Assembly (NCBI GenBank): GCA_026388535.1
Contig: JAPLJP010000133.1
Span: 1-45,679, forward strand
Direction of reading: 5' to 3'
DNA from: Deltaproteobacteria bacterium
GTDB lineage: Bacteria > Desulfobacterota > Syntrophia > Syntrophales > Smithellaceae
Length of the DNA: 45,679 nucleotides
The position numbers and the translations under genes were made by a program. Every line of letters starts with the position of its first letter. Within the stretch, counting starts at the first letter, position 1. Shown here piece by piece: positions 9,201-17,889 of the stretch. The notes beneath the pieces are model-generated. The model had not been told where the DNA came from and searched no databases. It saw only the letters and a program-made list of their open reading frames with translations.

Positions 9201-10490
9201 TACCTGCCATTCTGTGGTTGAACCTTTGATTTCGGGATATTGAAAACCGTAAGCGATCAATTCATTAATAAACGTATCCGCGAGTGGATGACTGTTTTGC
9301 GCGAAAACTTCCTTCGCTGTTGTCGTAATGCAATCAAAAATCGCGACACTGAATTCATATTGGGATTTGCTCTTTTTTAGAAAGCCGAATATCCTGCGCA
9401 CAAAGTCGTCCATGTTTTCTTTTTTTTCTTCTTGAAAAACCTTGTTCAAAGAATGAGTTATTTCCCGCAAGGCGCTGGCGTGGATATCGGCAAGGCTGGG
9501 AATATCCATTATATTAAACATGAAACCCAGTTTCGCCAGATGCTGGCGGCCTCGATGCGCTTCTGATTTTTCCAGTTGATCAGCGGCCAGCAGATAGCCA
9601 TTTACTATCTGGAAATAATCCGGCATATCAAGGTACCTTTTTATTTGGTTTTCACTTTTTCCCCGCGTGTCCGGGCACAGAGTTTCCAGCCCTTTGAGCA
9701 GATCTTGAAGATGCCTGTGACTAAGAGGCCCGATGAGTTGTCTGTACGCGTTGATTGATATCTCCGTTTCCCCTTCCTCTTCGGTAAGCCAATCGGAAGG
9801 ATCAGGCTGGATAAGCCAGAATTGGTATGTAATTTTAAATATCTTATGAGCCAAAAGATCGAACGCGGACGTGTTAATTTTTATATTGTTATCCGCAATA
9901 CTTTTGATAATTCTTTTGAGGTAAGTCGAGCATTTCTTGAAGATAACCGCATTGTCATCTACAATATTCATAAGAGATTTTGTTATCTCCGGAAACAGGT
10001 ATAAGTTTCTCTCAAGATAGTCGCCGCTCTGAGTGAGTATCGTGTCAACATAATCAAACAGATAATGTATCGCGCTGTCTTTAATATCATCACTGGATGC
10101 CGATTTGATAACGTCGAAGTAAATCCGCAGCAGCATGGAAAGGGCGGACACTCCCTCTTGATGATTATTAAAAATATAGAAATCTCCGATGGAAATGGAT
10201 TTCAGTTCCTTTAGGACATATTCCCAGTTAACGAAAGGGTGGTTTAACTCCGTTAGAAGTTCACGGGTCTTTTTCTGCAGACCGTAATGGCTTGCCACGA
10301 CCTGGAGCAGGGGCGCGTATTGCTCCGGAATTTCTATGGCAGTGGCCGTCCTTTCCAGATTAACTTTAAGAGCGGACGAACCCCATTCTTCGATTTTTTC
10401 ATTGGAAATCTTTTTTCTGGTCATATTGAAAACCCTTTGCAAAGCAGGTAAATCAGAATTCGTATAATTTTTCAAGCACGGAACATACAC
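6207..10490 (-). CDS. PEP/pyruvate-binding (PpsA/PPDK-like) protein, 1427 aa, with long uncharacterised N-terminal region
   Basis: C-terminal third: GNKGYFLKELVSFGFNVPPGFIITTEVF, SVRSGATVSLPGMMKSFLNVG, DFTFEGPTRDKLYILQTRDMN, phosphohistidine motif LLTAKGGSTSHAAVTIPQLNKVGVVG. Confidence 0.85.
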   Translation of the reverse strand: MYVPCLKNYTNSDLPALQRVFNMTRKKISNEKIEEWGSSALKVNLERTATAIEIPEQYAPLLQVVASHYGLQKKTRELLTELNHPFVNWEYVLKELKSISIGDFYIFNNHQEGVSALSMLLRIYFDVIKSASSDDIKDSAIHYLFDYVDTILTQSGDYLERNLYLFPEITKSLMNIVDDNAVIFKKCSTYLKRIIKSIADNNIKINTSAFDLLAHKIFKITYQFWLIQPDPSDWLTEEEGETEISINAYRQLIGPLSHRHLQDLLKGLETLCPDTRGKSENQIKRYLDMPDYFQIVNGYLLAADQLEKSEAHRGRQHLAKLGFMFNIMDIPSLADIHASALREITHSLNKVFQEEKKENMDDFVRRIFGFLKKSKSQYEFSVAIFDCITTTAKEVFAQNSHPLADTFINELIAYGFQYPEIKGSTTEWQVKVNPAHITNIRSWLEIIGMKPRWTKKLISALIINLKIGGIFVRDTDLIQKNISALLNTDIAPAYNLVKQLLRIFPVYFSEIGAEGELRDISTKVDELSSRNDKLVYFLRKQSHVESNSLLVKFIEDIFQYWRSGDKNFLRVHIPDEVYEQVVNSGEYFDGMHKAFEYFFKKINDNLRKFLEWDKARVCKELNHIKGINERDQERIQIMIRIYQLIYKKYYPQYIDLLKDLESANAFPKTDIASLKRALNVRNYYRSLTIILKFLSMLKATILSPKKTQFYENIYYKRHIAAGIPSMYGTYYEKKFEAVGLSLRLETLATMLFEELVQSFNLKFITKHTITKIHTFLWLYINALEIEGIATEGLAAKVKYVTHALPVKQISIDQYVDIFRFISKDIQDVIRNYYIDAHSLNMPVIIGQIYRPDAEADTESAQKKNEKSIYQHSENFIRGVISSAFGLQVLDNFVNTVVKTLNAESEKFKENKQILKVVMAYNPELTVSSFYKKNKKLDNQILLGNKGYFLKELVSFGFNVPPGFIITTEVFRGYDAVYGYKYIFNDLAIRVNKEIAALERITGRKLGDHRNPLLLSVRSGATVSLPGMMKSFLNVGINESIAEDLSAKENFQWAAWDSYRRFLQTWGMFQGMNRNFFDAIIDKFKQESGVERKIQFLPEQMKQIALSYKKGITDNGIALKEKPLEQLRHAVLQVFDSWYSEQAEIYRRQMHLSDKWGTAVIVQAMVFGNLNENSGSGVIFTREPKSSSSDVTLYGDFIFGVQGDDIVSGLVETYPISEKQRIAEYRDPRISLEAKFPEIYAELVRISEILIYEKGFNHQEIDFTFEGPTRDKLYILQTRDMNQIKTQRWKRFKDTRDLQSSVLGTGIGVNGGALCGRAVYSEADIKRFRGAEPETPLILVRPDTVPDDVGVLLQVEGLLTAKGGSTSHAAVTIPQLNKVGVVGFSKLKVYEADEYAKIEDRTIKAGDFISIDGWSGTVYVGQHESEAE

Positions 10491-10631
10491 GTCGGAAATA
10501 ACAAGGTTTCTCTTTAGTCTTTTCGCGGCTTGTTACATTAGAAGGGATTGGGTGGGGATAATAAACGTCCGATAGAGTCCCGATCGAAGCGGAACTTTAT
10601 TAAATTGAAGATTTATCTCTCAGATTATTGA

Positions 10632-10967
10632 TTATTTCTTTTTTGCCGCTTTTTTTACAGGTTTCTTTACAGCTTTTTTTACTGTTTTCTTAGCGGGCTT
10701 TTTTGCAGCTTTCTTCATGGGCTTTTTTGCGGCTTTCTTTTTCGCCGCCGGCTTTTTCTTTGGCGCCGCTTTTACTTTTTTTACCACTGTCTTTTTTTTC
10801 GGCGCAGCCGCGGCCTGTATTTTCTTTGGTTTTGCCGGACCCATATATATCATCGGCTCTTCACAGCAGATCAGGTCAATCGTGGCGCAACCACATTCTT
10901 CATCCACAATCACGGCTAGACCGCATACTTCACAACTCAGAACATCTCCAGCTTTTACTTTGGACAT
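10632..10967 (-). CDS. desulforedoxin-like metal-binding domain fused to histone H1-like Lys/Ala/Pro-rich tail
   Basis: N-term KAGDVLSCEVCGLAVIVDEECGCATIDLICCEEPM resembles the desulforedoxin C-x2-C...CC fold; C-term KKAAKKPAKKTVKKAVKKPVKKAAKKK. Confidence 0.8.
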   Translation of the reverse strand: MSKVKAGDVLSCEVCGLAVIVDEECGCATIDLICCEEPMIYMGPAKPKKIQAAAAPKKKTVVKKVKAAPKKKPAAKKKAAKKPMKKAAKKPAKKTVKKAVKKPVKKAAKKK

Positions 10968-11308
10968 TTGTTTTTCCTCCTCGTTGTGAGGGGTTAGATA
11001 TTCACCCTCCAGTATTGTTTCATTCTAATCAAAAAATAAATTATTTCAAGCATAAATTGCTGATTCTTTTAAAAAACTATAGACGGCTTGACTTTCATCA
11101 ACGATTTGATATTATCCCGATGAAAGCAAACTTTACTGAAGATAAATATTTATATCCTGAAAAATCTCCATACATAATCGCGAAAAATAATCGTCTGGAA
11201 ATTATAAGCATAAGACGAAAAGGCAATTCATGAAAAAAATTTCAAATACCTTCAAGATTTCGTCTTTACCATGACAGAAAACAGCTATCATCTAACGGAT
11301 AAATTATT

Positions 11309-13267
11309 ATGGTATTAAAGAAAGAACAGAAATATCGCAGTTGGGTTGAAATTGATCTCGATAACTTTATCGGCAACCTGAAAGAAATAAAAAGACTTAT
11401 CGGTCCCAAGGTCAATTTTATGCAGGTCGTCAAGGCCGATGCTTATGGACACGGAGCTATAGAAATTTCCAATGTCGCCTTAAAAAACGGCGCGCGGATG
11501 CTGGGAGTGGCCAATGCTGATGAAGGTGTTCAGCTGAGAATAAGTGGTATAGAAGCACCCATTGTAATTTTAGGACCATCAACAGCCGCGGAAATCGAAC
11601 AAATAATCAAATACAATCTTACACCGTCGGTTTCGGACGCGGCTTTTGCGAAAAAGCTGCATAAATTGCTGGAAAAATCCGGCCATAAACTGCCTGTACA
11701 TATTGAAGTGGACACCGGTATGGGACGCGGAGGAATCATTCACAGCGAAGCGCTGAAGTTTATCATGGCAATATCCAAACTGCCCAATATTACCATGGAA
11801 GGAATTTTCAGCCACTTTGCCTCAAGCGAAGTCGTTATTCCTTACAATAAAAATCAAGGGCAATTGTTTCACGATTTGCTTGCTCGGCTTAAACGCTTAA
11901 ACATAACCATACCTATCCGGCACATGGAAAACAGCGGCGCGATTTTAAACTATCCCGAATTCAAATTGAACATGGCGCGTCCGGGAATCATGACTTACGG
12001 CATTTATCCATCACCGGATAATGAATCCAAAGCCAGGCTTTCCCCTGTGATGTCGTTTAAAACCAGCATTGTTTTACTGAAGAATTTCCCTAAAGACTAT
12101 GGCATCGGCTATGGCAGTACATACATCACCAAGAAACTAACACGCATCGCGACTATTCCTGTAGGTTACGGAGACGGTTACGGTTTTATTCTTTCCAATC
12201 AGGGCGAGGCTTTAATCCGCGGCAAGCGGGCGCCAATTGTCGGGCGGGTTTCAATGGATCTGTGCACGATTGATGTTACCCACATTCCCGGTTGCAGGGT
12301 TGGTGATGAAGTTGTTCTTTTGGGCAGGCAGGGGAAAGAATACATCAGCGCTAATGAAATTGCCGCCAGGGCCCAGACCATCAGCTACGAAGTTCTCTGC
12401 GCTTTAGGGAAACGAGCGCCCCGGGTTTTTCTGCAAAAAGGGAAAAAGGAAGCTGTCGAACCGCGCCTGCGGCGGATATTTATCCCGGATGAAGAAAAAT
12501 CCATCTCCCGCATTGATAACATTATCCGCCAGTGCCTGCAGACACGCGCCCGCGACGAGGAACTTGGCAACGCCATTTATTACGAAATGTTTGAAACTCT
12601 TTTCGGCAAGGAAGACCGCCGGCTGGAACTGCGCTCCGGCTTCCGCTACAACATTCGTATCGGGCTGGCATCGAAAGCAAAAGATGCCGGAAATTCCCAA
12701 AATTACTTTCGCGTCAGCACGCACATCGAATACAAAAAAACTATCCGCGACAACATCTTTATGATCGGCTGCGCCGCCAACAATTCTCAGTTGGCCACGT
12801 TATTTGAAGACCCGCGCTGTGAATACCGCTGGCTTTTGAGCGACGGCAGGAATTTGTCCCTAGAGCGCGATTTTACCGTCGAACGGGTGCGCATTAACAA
12901 CAAGAATATTCCCATTATTGAAACAAAAAAGACGAAGCGCGGTTTTGAAGTATGGTGCGGCGCAGAATCGCTCAAAAAATTTATAAACAGCGAAGTTAAA
13001 ATTGAAATAGAAATTGCCACCTGGCAGGCAAAGGACAATAAAATCTTCCCCGTTTATCTTATTTATCCCACAAGGGGCGTGGATATTAACTTCAATTACG
13101 AAAAAGCAAAATTAAAGAATGTCAGCGAAAAGAGTTTCTTTGCCGGAAGACATCCTCATCCTTCCGTATCGATAAGGAAAGGCAAATCCATCGGCATTAA
13201 GATATCCGACAAGGATTGGATTTTCCCGACGAGCGGCGTGATCTTTATTTGGGATTTACAATCATAA
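11309..13267 (+). CDS. alr: alanine racemase with about 270-aa additional C-terminal domain
   Basis: WVEIDLDNFIGNLKEIKR, VVKADAYGHGA, GYGDGYGFILSNQGEALIRGKRAPIVGRVSMDLCTIDVT; extra region after about aa 375. Confidence 0.92.
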   Translation: MVLKKEQKYRSWVEIDLDNFIGNLKEIKRLIGPKVNFMQVVKADAYGHGAIEISNVALKNGARMLGVANADEGVQLRISGIEAPIVILGPSTAAEIEQIIKYNLTPSVSDAAFAKKLHKLLEKSGHKLPVHIEVDTGMGRGGIIHSEALKFIMAISKLPNITMEGIFSHFASSEVVIPYNKNQGQLFHDLLARLKRLNITIPIRHMENSGAILNYPEFKLNMARPGIMTYGIYPSPDNESKARLSPVMSFKTSIVLLKNFPKDYGIGYGSTYITKKLTRIATIPVGYGDGYGFILSNQGEALIRGKRAPIVGRVSMDLCTIDVTHIPGCRVGDEVVLLGRQGKEYISANEIAARAQTISYEVLCALGKRAPRVFLQKGKKEAVEPRLRRIFIPDEEKSISRIDNIIRQCLQTRARDEELGNAIYYEMFETLFGKEDRRLELRSGFRYNIRIGLASKAKDAGNSQNYFRVSTHIEYKKTIRDNIFMIGCAANNSQLATLFEDPRCEYRWLLSDGRNLSLERDFTVERVRINNKNIPIIETKKTKRGFEVWCGAESLKKFINSEVKIEIEIATWQAKDNKIFPVYLIYPTRGVDINFNYEKAKLKNVSEKSFFAGRHPHPSVSIRKGKSIGIKISDKDWIFPTSGVIFIWDLQS

Positions 13268-13278
13268 TTGTCTGGTCT

Positions 13279-13701
13279 TTATTTGATGTAATAACCGGAT
13301 ACTCTCCACTTACCATCACTGTCCATCCTTGGAGTAACTGTCTCAACTCCTGATTTTTTATTCTCGAAGGAAGTGTTAAATTGTATGATGACATACTGCC
13401 CATCGGGCGCTCCCGGCAGAGACGTTGTGTAAGTGGCGGACTTTACTTTCCTGGAAATCAATTTGCCGAGCGGCTCGCGAACCCCCTGAACTGCCTGTGC
13501 CCACTGATCCTGCGTGACAGCGTTTTTAAAATATTCAGACGATTCCTTCCAGCTCTCCATGTATTTGCCTTTATCAACAATGGTGAGCCATTTCTCAGCC
13601 GCGGTAATTGCCGCCTTTTCACTATCAGATCTGGCAGCCATGACAGTGGCCGTACCAAGGATAAGTCCAATCACGACGAAACATACAATTCTTCTGATCA
13701 T
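13279..13701 (-). CDS. DUF4019-like secreted protein
   Basis: Signal peptide from MIRRIVCFVVIGLILGTATVMA; AAEKWLTIVDKGKYMESWKESSEYFKNAVTQDQW. Confidence 0.75.
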   Translation of the reverse strand: MIRRIVCFVVIGLILGTATVMAARSDSEKAAITAAEKWLTIVDKGKYMESWKESSEYFKNAVTQDQWAQAVQGVREPLGKLISRKVKSATYTTSLPGAPDGQYVIIQFNTSFENKKSGVETVTPRMDSDGKWRVSGYYIK

Positions 13702-13891
13702 CCTCTTATCTCCTTTCAAAATGATAAAGGCTTGATTTCAATTATTTGCCAGTGTAGTTTTTCAATGAAACCTTGTCATATCGACCAGCGGGAGATATCT
13801 TGTATATTCCGACAATCATTAAGATTTCTCGCGGAGTATGATCCCGCGTATGCGGGACTTCGAAATGACGAAACACTACACTAATTATTTT

Positions 13892-14080
13892 TTAACTGTT
13901 TCTTTCTTTTAGCAGCCAGATGGCCAGAGCGGCCAGAACCACCGCGGCAACAGCGCTGGGCCACAAAGGAATTTCCATTCCCGCGGCAACTACATTAACT
14001 TTCAGAAAGAAGCGGAATAACTGAGCACAAGCCAGAAAAAGAAGTAAAATACCTATCACTAACGATGCTGGACGTTTCAT
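13892..14080 (-). CDS. small two-TM membrane protein, unknown function
   Basis: 62 aa with two hydrophobic segments; GGAGG-like RBS in GGAGGTAAAATTATG context. Confidence 0.6.
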   Translation of the reverse strand: MKRPASLVIGILLLFLACAQLFRFFLKVNVVAAGMEIPLWPSAVAAVVLAALAIWLLKERNS

Positions 14081-14130
14081 AATTTTACCTCCTAAAATTT
14101 AAAATATATTATTGGCAACCTATAATTTCT

Positions 14131-15288
14131 CTACAATACATTATAAATAGCTTCTCTAATACGATTCATAACTGCATTTCGATAATTATACACCTCAATT
14201 TCATCAAATCTTAATATATTATAACCCTTTGCTTTTAGATAATTATTTTTATTATTGTCCGACTCAATGCGTTTTGGTATCGAATGCCAATAAAGACCAT
14301 CCCATTCAATTATAATTTTCTTTTGAGGAATAAAAGCATCAACAATATAGCGTCCGATTTTAACTTGTTCTGAAAACGCAACGCCGATTTCATATAATAT
14401 TGATCTTCCCTCTATCTCTAATCCGGTAGGCTCACAGCTTTTTTTATAACACTCTTGCGAACAATAACGGCCCGCCTTGAAGTTTCTTTCTTCTCCCTTC
14501 TTAATTTCAGAAGGTCGTATATAAAACTCTGTTCCACAAAACTCGCATATTTTTAGAAAACCGTTTTTCATATCTGCGCACCTGCATTTTTGCGAGCAAT
14601 AATTTTTGCCGTTACTATAGCACTCCTTTTTTTCGAATATCTTCCCGCAAAAATTACACTTAACATCTATTCTTTTCTTTTTTGATTCTATACTGCATTG
14701 ACTTGAACAATATAACGCGGGTTTGTGATTTAGATAACTCTTTAAAATAAGAAAAGGTTTTTTACAGTACTTACAAATAATCGTAATTTTCTCTTTATTT
14801 CTAGACAATAAATAGCATTGAGATGAACAGTATTTTTTCTCTAAATTTGTGCCTTCATATATTGCAAGAGCTTTAAATGGTTTGCTACAAACAAGACAAT
14901 TTTTTACAATTGATTTCCCATTATCTCGACATTGGAGTGAACAATATTTCCCCGCATCCTTTCTATTTTCACGTGCCCTTTGAAAATAAAATTCTTTCCC
15001 ACATACAATACATTTACGAAATTCACCCTTCTTGTAATTCTCGGCCATGCAATACCTAGAACAAAAATGGCCACCACCCTTTTTCAACCAAGCTTTCCAT
15101 GTCTTAAATTCTTTACCACAATTTTTACAAATTACTCTTATATAACAACTAGATTTTGTTTTACGTGTATTATAACAAACACGCGAGCAGAACTTGCCAC
15201 CACCTCTATTAATATCACTTAATTTCGACTGAAATATTTCACCACAGTTCTGACATTTTCGTGATAACCTTTTAGCTGGTCTTTCCAT
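14131..15288 (-). CDS. multi-zinc-knuckle protein with C-terminal Vsr/DUF559-like (PD-(D/E)XK) nuclease domain
   Basis: Seven CxxC...YCSxxC repeats; C-term EIGVAFSEQVKIGRYIVDAFIPQKKIIIEWDGLYWH...LRFDEIEV; AT-rich gene. Confidence 0.8.
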   Translation of the reverse strand: MERPAKRLSRKCQNCGEIFQSKLSDINRGGGKFCSRVCYNTRKTKSSCYIRVICKNCGKEFKTWKAWLKKGGGHFCSRYCMAENYKKGEFRKCIVCGKEFYFQRARENRKDAGKYCSLQCRDNGKSIVKNCLVCSKPFKALAIYEGTNLEKKYCSSQCYLLSRNKEKITIICKYCKKPFLILKSYLNHKPALYCSSQCSIESKKKRIDVKCNFCGKIFEKKECYSNGKNYCSQKCRCADMKNGFLKICEFCGTEFYIRPSEIKKGEERNFKAGRYCSQECYKKSCEPTGLEIEGRSILYEIGVAFSEQVKIGRYIVDAFIPQKKIIIEWDGLYWHSIPKRIESDNNKNNYLKAKGYNILRFDEIEVYNYRNAVMNRIREAIYNVL

Positions 15289-15407
15289 AATTTTGAATTT
15301 CTGAAAACTTTTCAGCTTTAATTTAGAATCAAATACCAGATTATAAGAGAGTTAATAATAAATTTGCGAGCTTCTTAATTTATTAAGAATAAGTCTAAAA
15401 ATATCTG

Positions 15408-16553
15408 TCAAACACATTCTGTTTTTATCTCCAATTTCTTCCTGTGGCGATCTAGGGCTAAGGTAATCAACTTGTCGAGAAGATCGCTGTATTTGAGGCC
15501 GGTAGCTTCCCAAAGTTTAGGATACATGCTGATGCTGGTAAAGCCCGGAAGGGTGTTTATTTCGTTAAGGTAAAATTTATTGGTTTTTTTATCCAGAAAG
15601 AAATCAACCCGCGCCATGGAAGAACAGCCCAGCGCCATATAACCTTCAAGAGCGTTCCTTCTGATTTTATCGGCGAGCGGTTTGTGAATCTGCGCCGGTA
15701 TATTTAGCGCCGCACCGTTGGGGTCAATATACTTAGCCTCATAGGAATAAAATTCGTGATTAGGAATTACCTCGCCCAAAATTGAAGCGGCGGGATTGTC
15801 ATTGCCCAGAATGGCGCATTCAATTTCGCGGCAATCTACTGCCTTCTCAATCATAACTCTAGTGTCGAACTGAAAAGCGAAATTCATGGCCTTGGCCAGC
15901 ATTTCTTTTTTCTTTACTTTTTTTACTCCGACGGAAGAACCCGCGCAGACAGGCTTGACAAAAAGCGGCAGGCCGAGTTTCTCCAAAGCAATCTGCGTAA
16001 TAAATTTTGAATTATCCTGCCAGAGATGTTTATTTATGGTCACGGAAGGAACAACAGGAATGCCCTCTTCGCTGAGCAATCTCTTGGCAATGTCTTTATC
16101 CATGCCGACAGCCGAGCCTGTAACGTCCGCGCCCACGTAAGGCACCATCGCCAGTTCCAGCAGTCCCTGCAGGGTACCGTCTTCGCCGAATGTTCCGTGA
16201 AGGACGGGAATAACAACATCCACAATCACTTCTTTATTTTTGTTTTTAAGGTCGTAAAGATGAAGCGTGTTTTTCTGTTCGAAATGATTGACCAGCCACA
16301 TACCCTTTTTTTTCAAAGCCAGTTTTCTGCCGAAATCCTTATCGGAAATTATCCGGGGATTGTCCTGCACATACCAGCGGCCGTCTCTGGCAATGCCGTT
16401 GGCTGTTTCTTCGTATTTATCTCTATCAAGGGCGGAAAAAACCGAAGCGGCGGAGAATAGTGAAACATCGTGCTCGCCCGATCTACCGCCGTATAAAACA
16501 CCTATCCTTATTTTTGCCGCTTTCTTTAAACCTAATTTACGCGCCATATGCAT
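15408..16553 (-). CDS. ddl: D-alanine--D-alanine ligase
   Basis: IGVLYGGRSGEHDVSLFSA, HGTFGEDGTLQGLLELAMVPYVG, LPLFVKPVCAGSSVGVKKV, YLNEINTLPGFTSISMYP; possible alternative start at 16547. Confidence 0.95.
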   Translation of the reverse strand: MHMARKLGLKKAAKIRIGVLYGGRSGEHDVSLFSAASVFSALDRDKYEETANGIARDGRWYVQDNPRIISDKDFGRKLALKKKGMWLVNHFEQKNTLHLYDLKNKNKEVIVDVVIPVLHGTFGEDGTLQGLLELAMVPYVGADVTGSAVGMDKDIAKRLLSEEGIPVVPSVTINKHLWQDNSKFITQIALEKLGLPLFVKPVCAGSSVGVKKVKKKEMLAKAMNFAFQFDTRVMIEKAVDCREIECAILGNDNPAASILGEVIPNHEFYSYEAKYIDPNGAALNIPAQIHKPLADKIRRNALEGYMALGCSSMARVDFFLDKKTNKFYLNEINTLPGFTSISMYPKLWEATGLKYSDLLDKLITLALDRHRKKLEIKTECV

Positions 16554-16707
16554 CCTTATTATTGTTGTCGTGTTTATTTATCTTATCATTTTAAAGAGAT
16601 ATACGCCTCGAGAGCTAAAGTTGTCAATTTAATTTTGGGTTCCAAGAACGATGATCACTAGATAATACACATTTAATACAGGCAAAGACCTTTACAAAAT
16701 CTCAAAT

Positions 16708-16915
16708 CACGGGTATGAACCTCAAAGCAAGCTTTGGGGTTCATACCCTCCGCTTTGCGGGATTGTTTCCAATAGTTTTTGGCTATTGGATAATTCGACT
16801 AAAAAACTTCAATGCGCTTTGCTTTTAAAGTTTTAGTCTCATTACAATTTACCAATTCCGCTGCGCCTATAGTGACCTTTAGATTAATCGCTTTCGAAAT
16901 TGGAGTTTCACAAAC
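16708..16915. repeat. dispersed two-hairpin repeat, copy B
   Basis: CACGGGTATGAACCTCAAAGCAAGCTTTGGGGTTCATACCCTCCGCTTTGCGGGAT...GATAATTCGACTAAAAAACTT...AAGTTTTAGTCTCATTA...TTGGAGTTTCACAA. Confidence 0.75.
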
Positions 16916-16980
16916 AAATTTATACGTTACCTTGCTTTAGGAAAACAATAACATCTGACAACCGATAAGGAGAATTTTGC

Positions 16981-17763
16981 ATGAGAAAGAACTTATTTGC
17001 CGCCTTGGGAACATTAGTTTTGCTGACCTTATTTTACGCCCCTACAGTTTCCGCCTTAGGATTCGGCGCGCAGGCCAAATACTGGATTCCCACTTTTAAA
17101 GGCGATTTACGCGTTGATAACAACGGAGTCGAAGGCACGAAAATCAATCTGGAAGATGATCTTGGTATAAGCGGCTCATACTTTCCCGGCATGGAAGCCT
17201 TTTTCTCAATGGGCAACCACGAAATCAGTTTTTCGTATTCGCTGGTAAATCTTTCCGGCGCCAGGAATATAGAAAAAAATATTGTGTTTAGAGGCGATAC
17301 TTATAATGTAAACGCCTTTGTGGAATCCGACTTAAGAACAAATATGTTTGATTTTGAATATCAATACAAGTTTTTAAACCTTGAAAATATTCTTGCCGGA
17401 TTTTCTGTTGGAATTATCGGTAAAGTTAAATACTTTGATGGTGAAGCAAGAATCCGTTCATCCTCGACCGGCTCTGTGTATGATAATAAAGAAGAGCTTC
17501 ATATTCCTATTCCCATGATCGGCCTCGGCGTTAATGTCGGCCTGCTGGCAAATATTCTGGAAGCGCGGGCAAAGTTTGTGGGCATGGGTTATTCAGAAAG
17601 CTTTTTTTATGATGCGGTGGTGGATATTTCTTTAACTCCCTTGCCCTTTTTAAATATCAATGGCGGCTACCGGGCGATGTCCCTGCAAATTGATAACATC
17701 AGCAATGTATACTCCAAGATGGATTTTTACGGCCCTTACGTGGGTATGGTTATCGGCTTCTAA
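16981..17763 (+). CDS. outer-membrane beta-barrel-like protein
   Basis: Signal peptide; alternating hydrophobic strands; terminal aromatic GPYVGMVIGF. Confidence 0.65.
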   Translation: MRKNLFAALGTLVLLTLFYAPTVSALGFGAQAKYWIPTFKGDLRVDNNGVEGTKINLEDDLGISGSYFPGMEAFFSMGNHEISFSYSLVNLSGARNIEKNIVFRGDTYNVNAFVESDLRTNMFDFEYQYKFLNLENILAGFSVGIIGKVKYFDGEARIRSSSTGSVYDNKEELHIPIPMIGLGVNVGLLANILEARAKFVGMGYSESFFYDAVVDISLTPLPFLNINGGYRAMSLQIDNISNVYSKMDFYGPYVGMVIGF

Positions 17764-17797
17764 TACCAAGTCGGATCCTTTTGATTCGACTTGGTAT
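17763..17797 (+). terminator. perfect 11-bp stem-loop after the OMP gene
   Basis: ATACCAAGTCG-GATCCTTTTGATT-CGACTTGGTAT directly after the stop codon. Confidence 0.6.
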
Positions 17798-17826
17798 AAT
17801 TACACGAGGCGCTTAAAACCCCTGTC

Positions 17827-17855
17827 TTGACAACAACTATATTAATCAATATATT
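17827..17855 (+). promoter_or_regulatory. sigma70-like promoter for the 17890 gene
   Basis: TTGACA - 17 nt - TATATT. Confidence 0.6.
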
Positions 17856-17889
17856 ATCAGCGGATTGAAGATAGTTATTAGGTGATTTT

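Noticed and set aside
10703-11233. 176-aa and 90-aa plus-strand ORFs opposite the Lys-rich gene
   Set aside because: Low-complexity antisense translations of the KKAAKKP repeats; the desulforedoxin motif supports the minus-strand frame.
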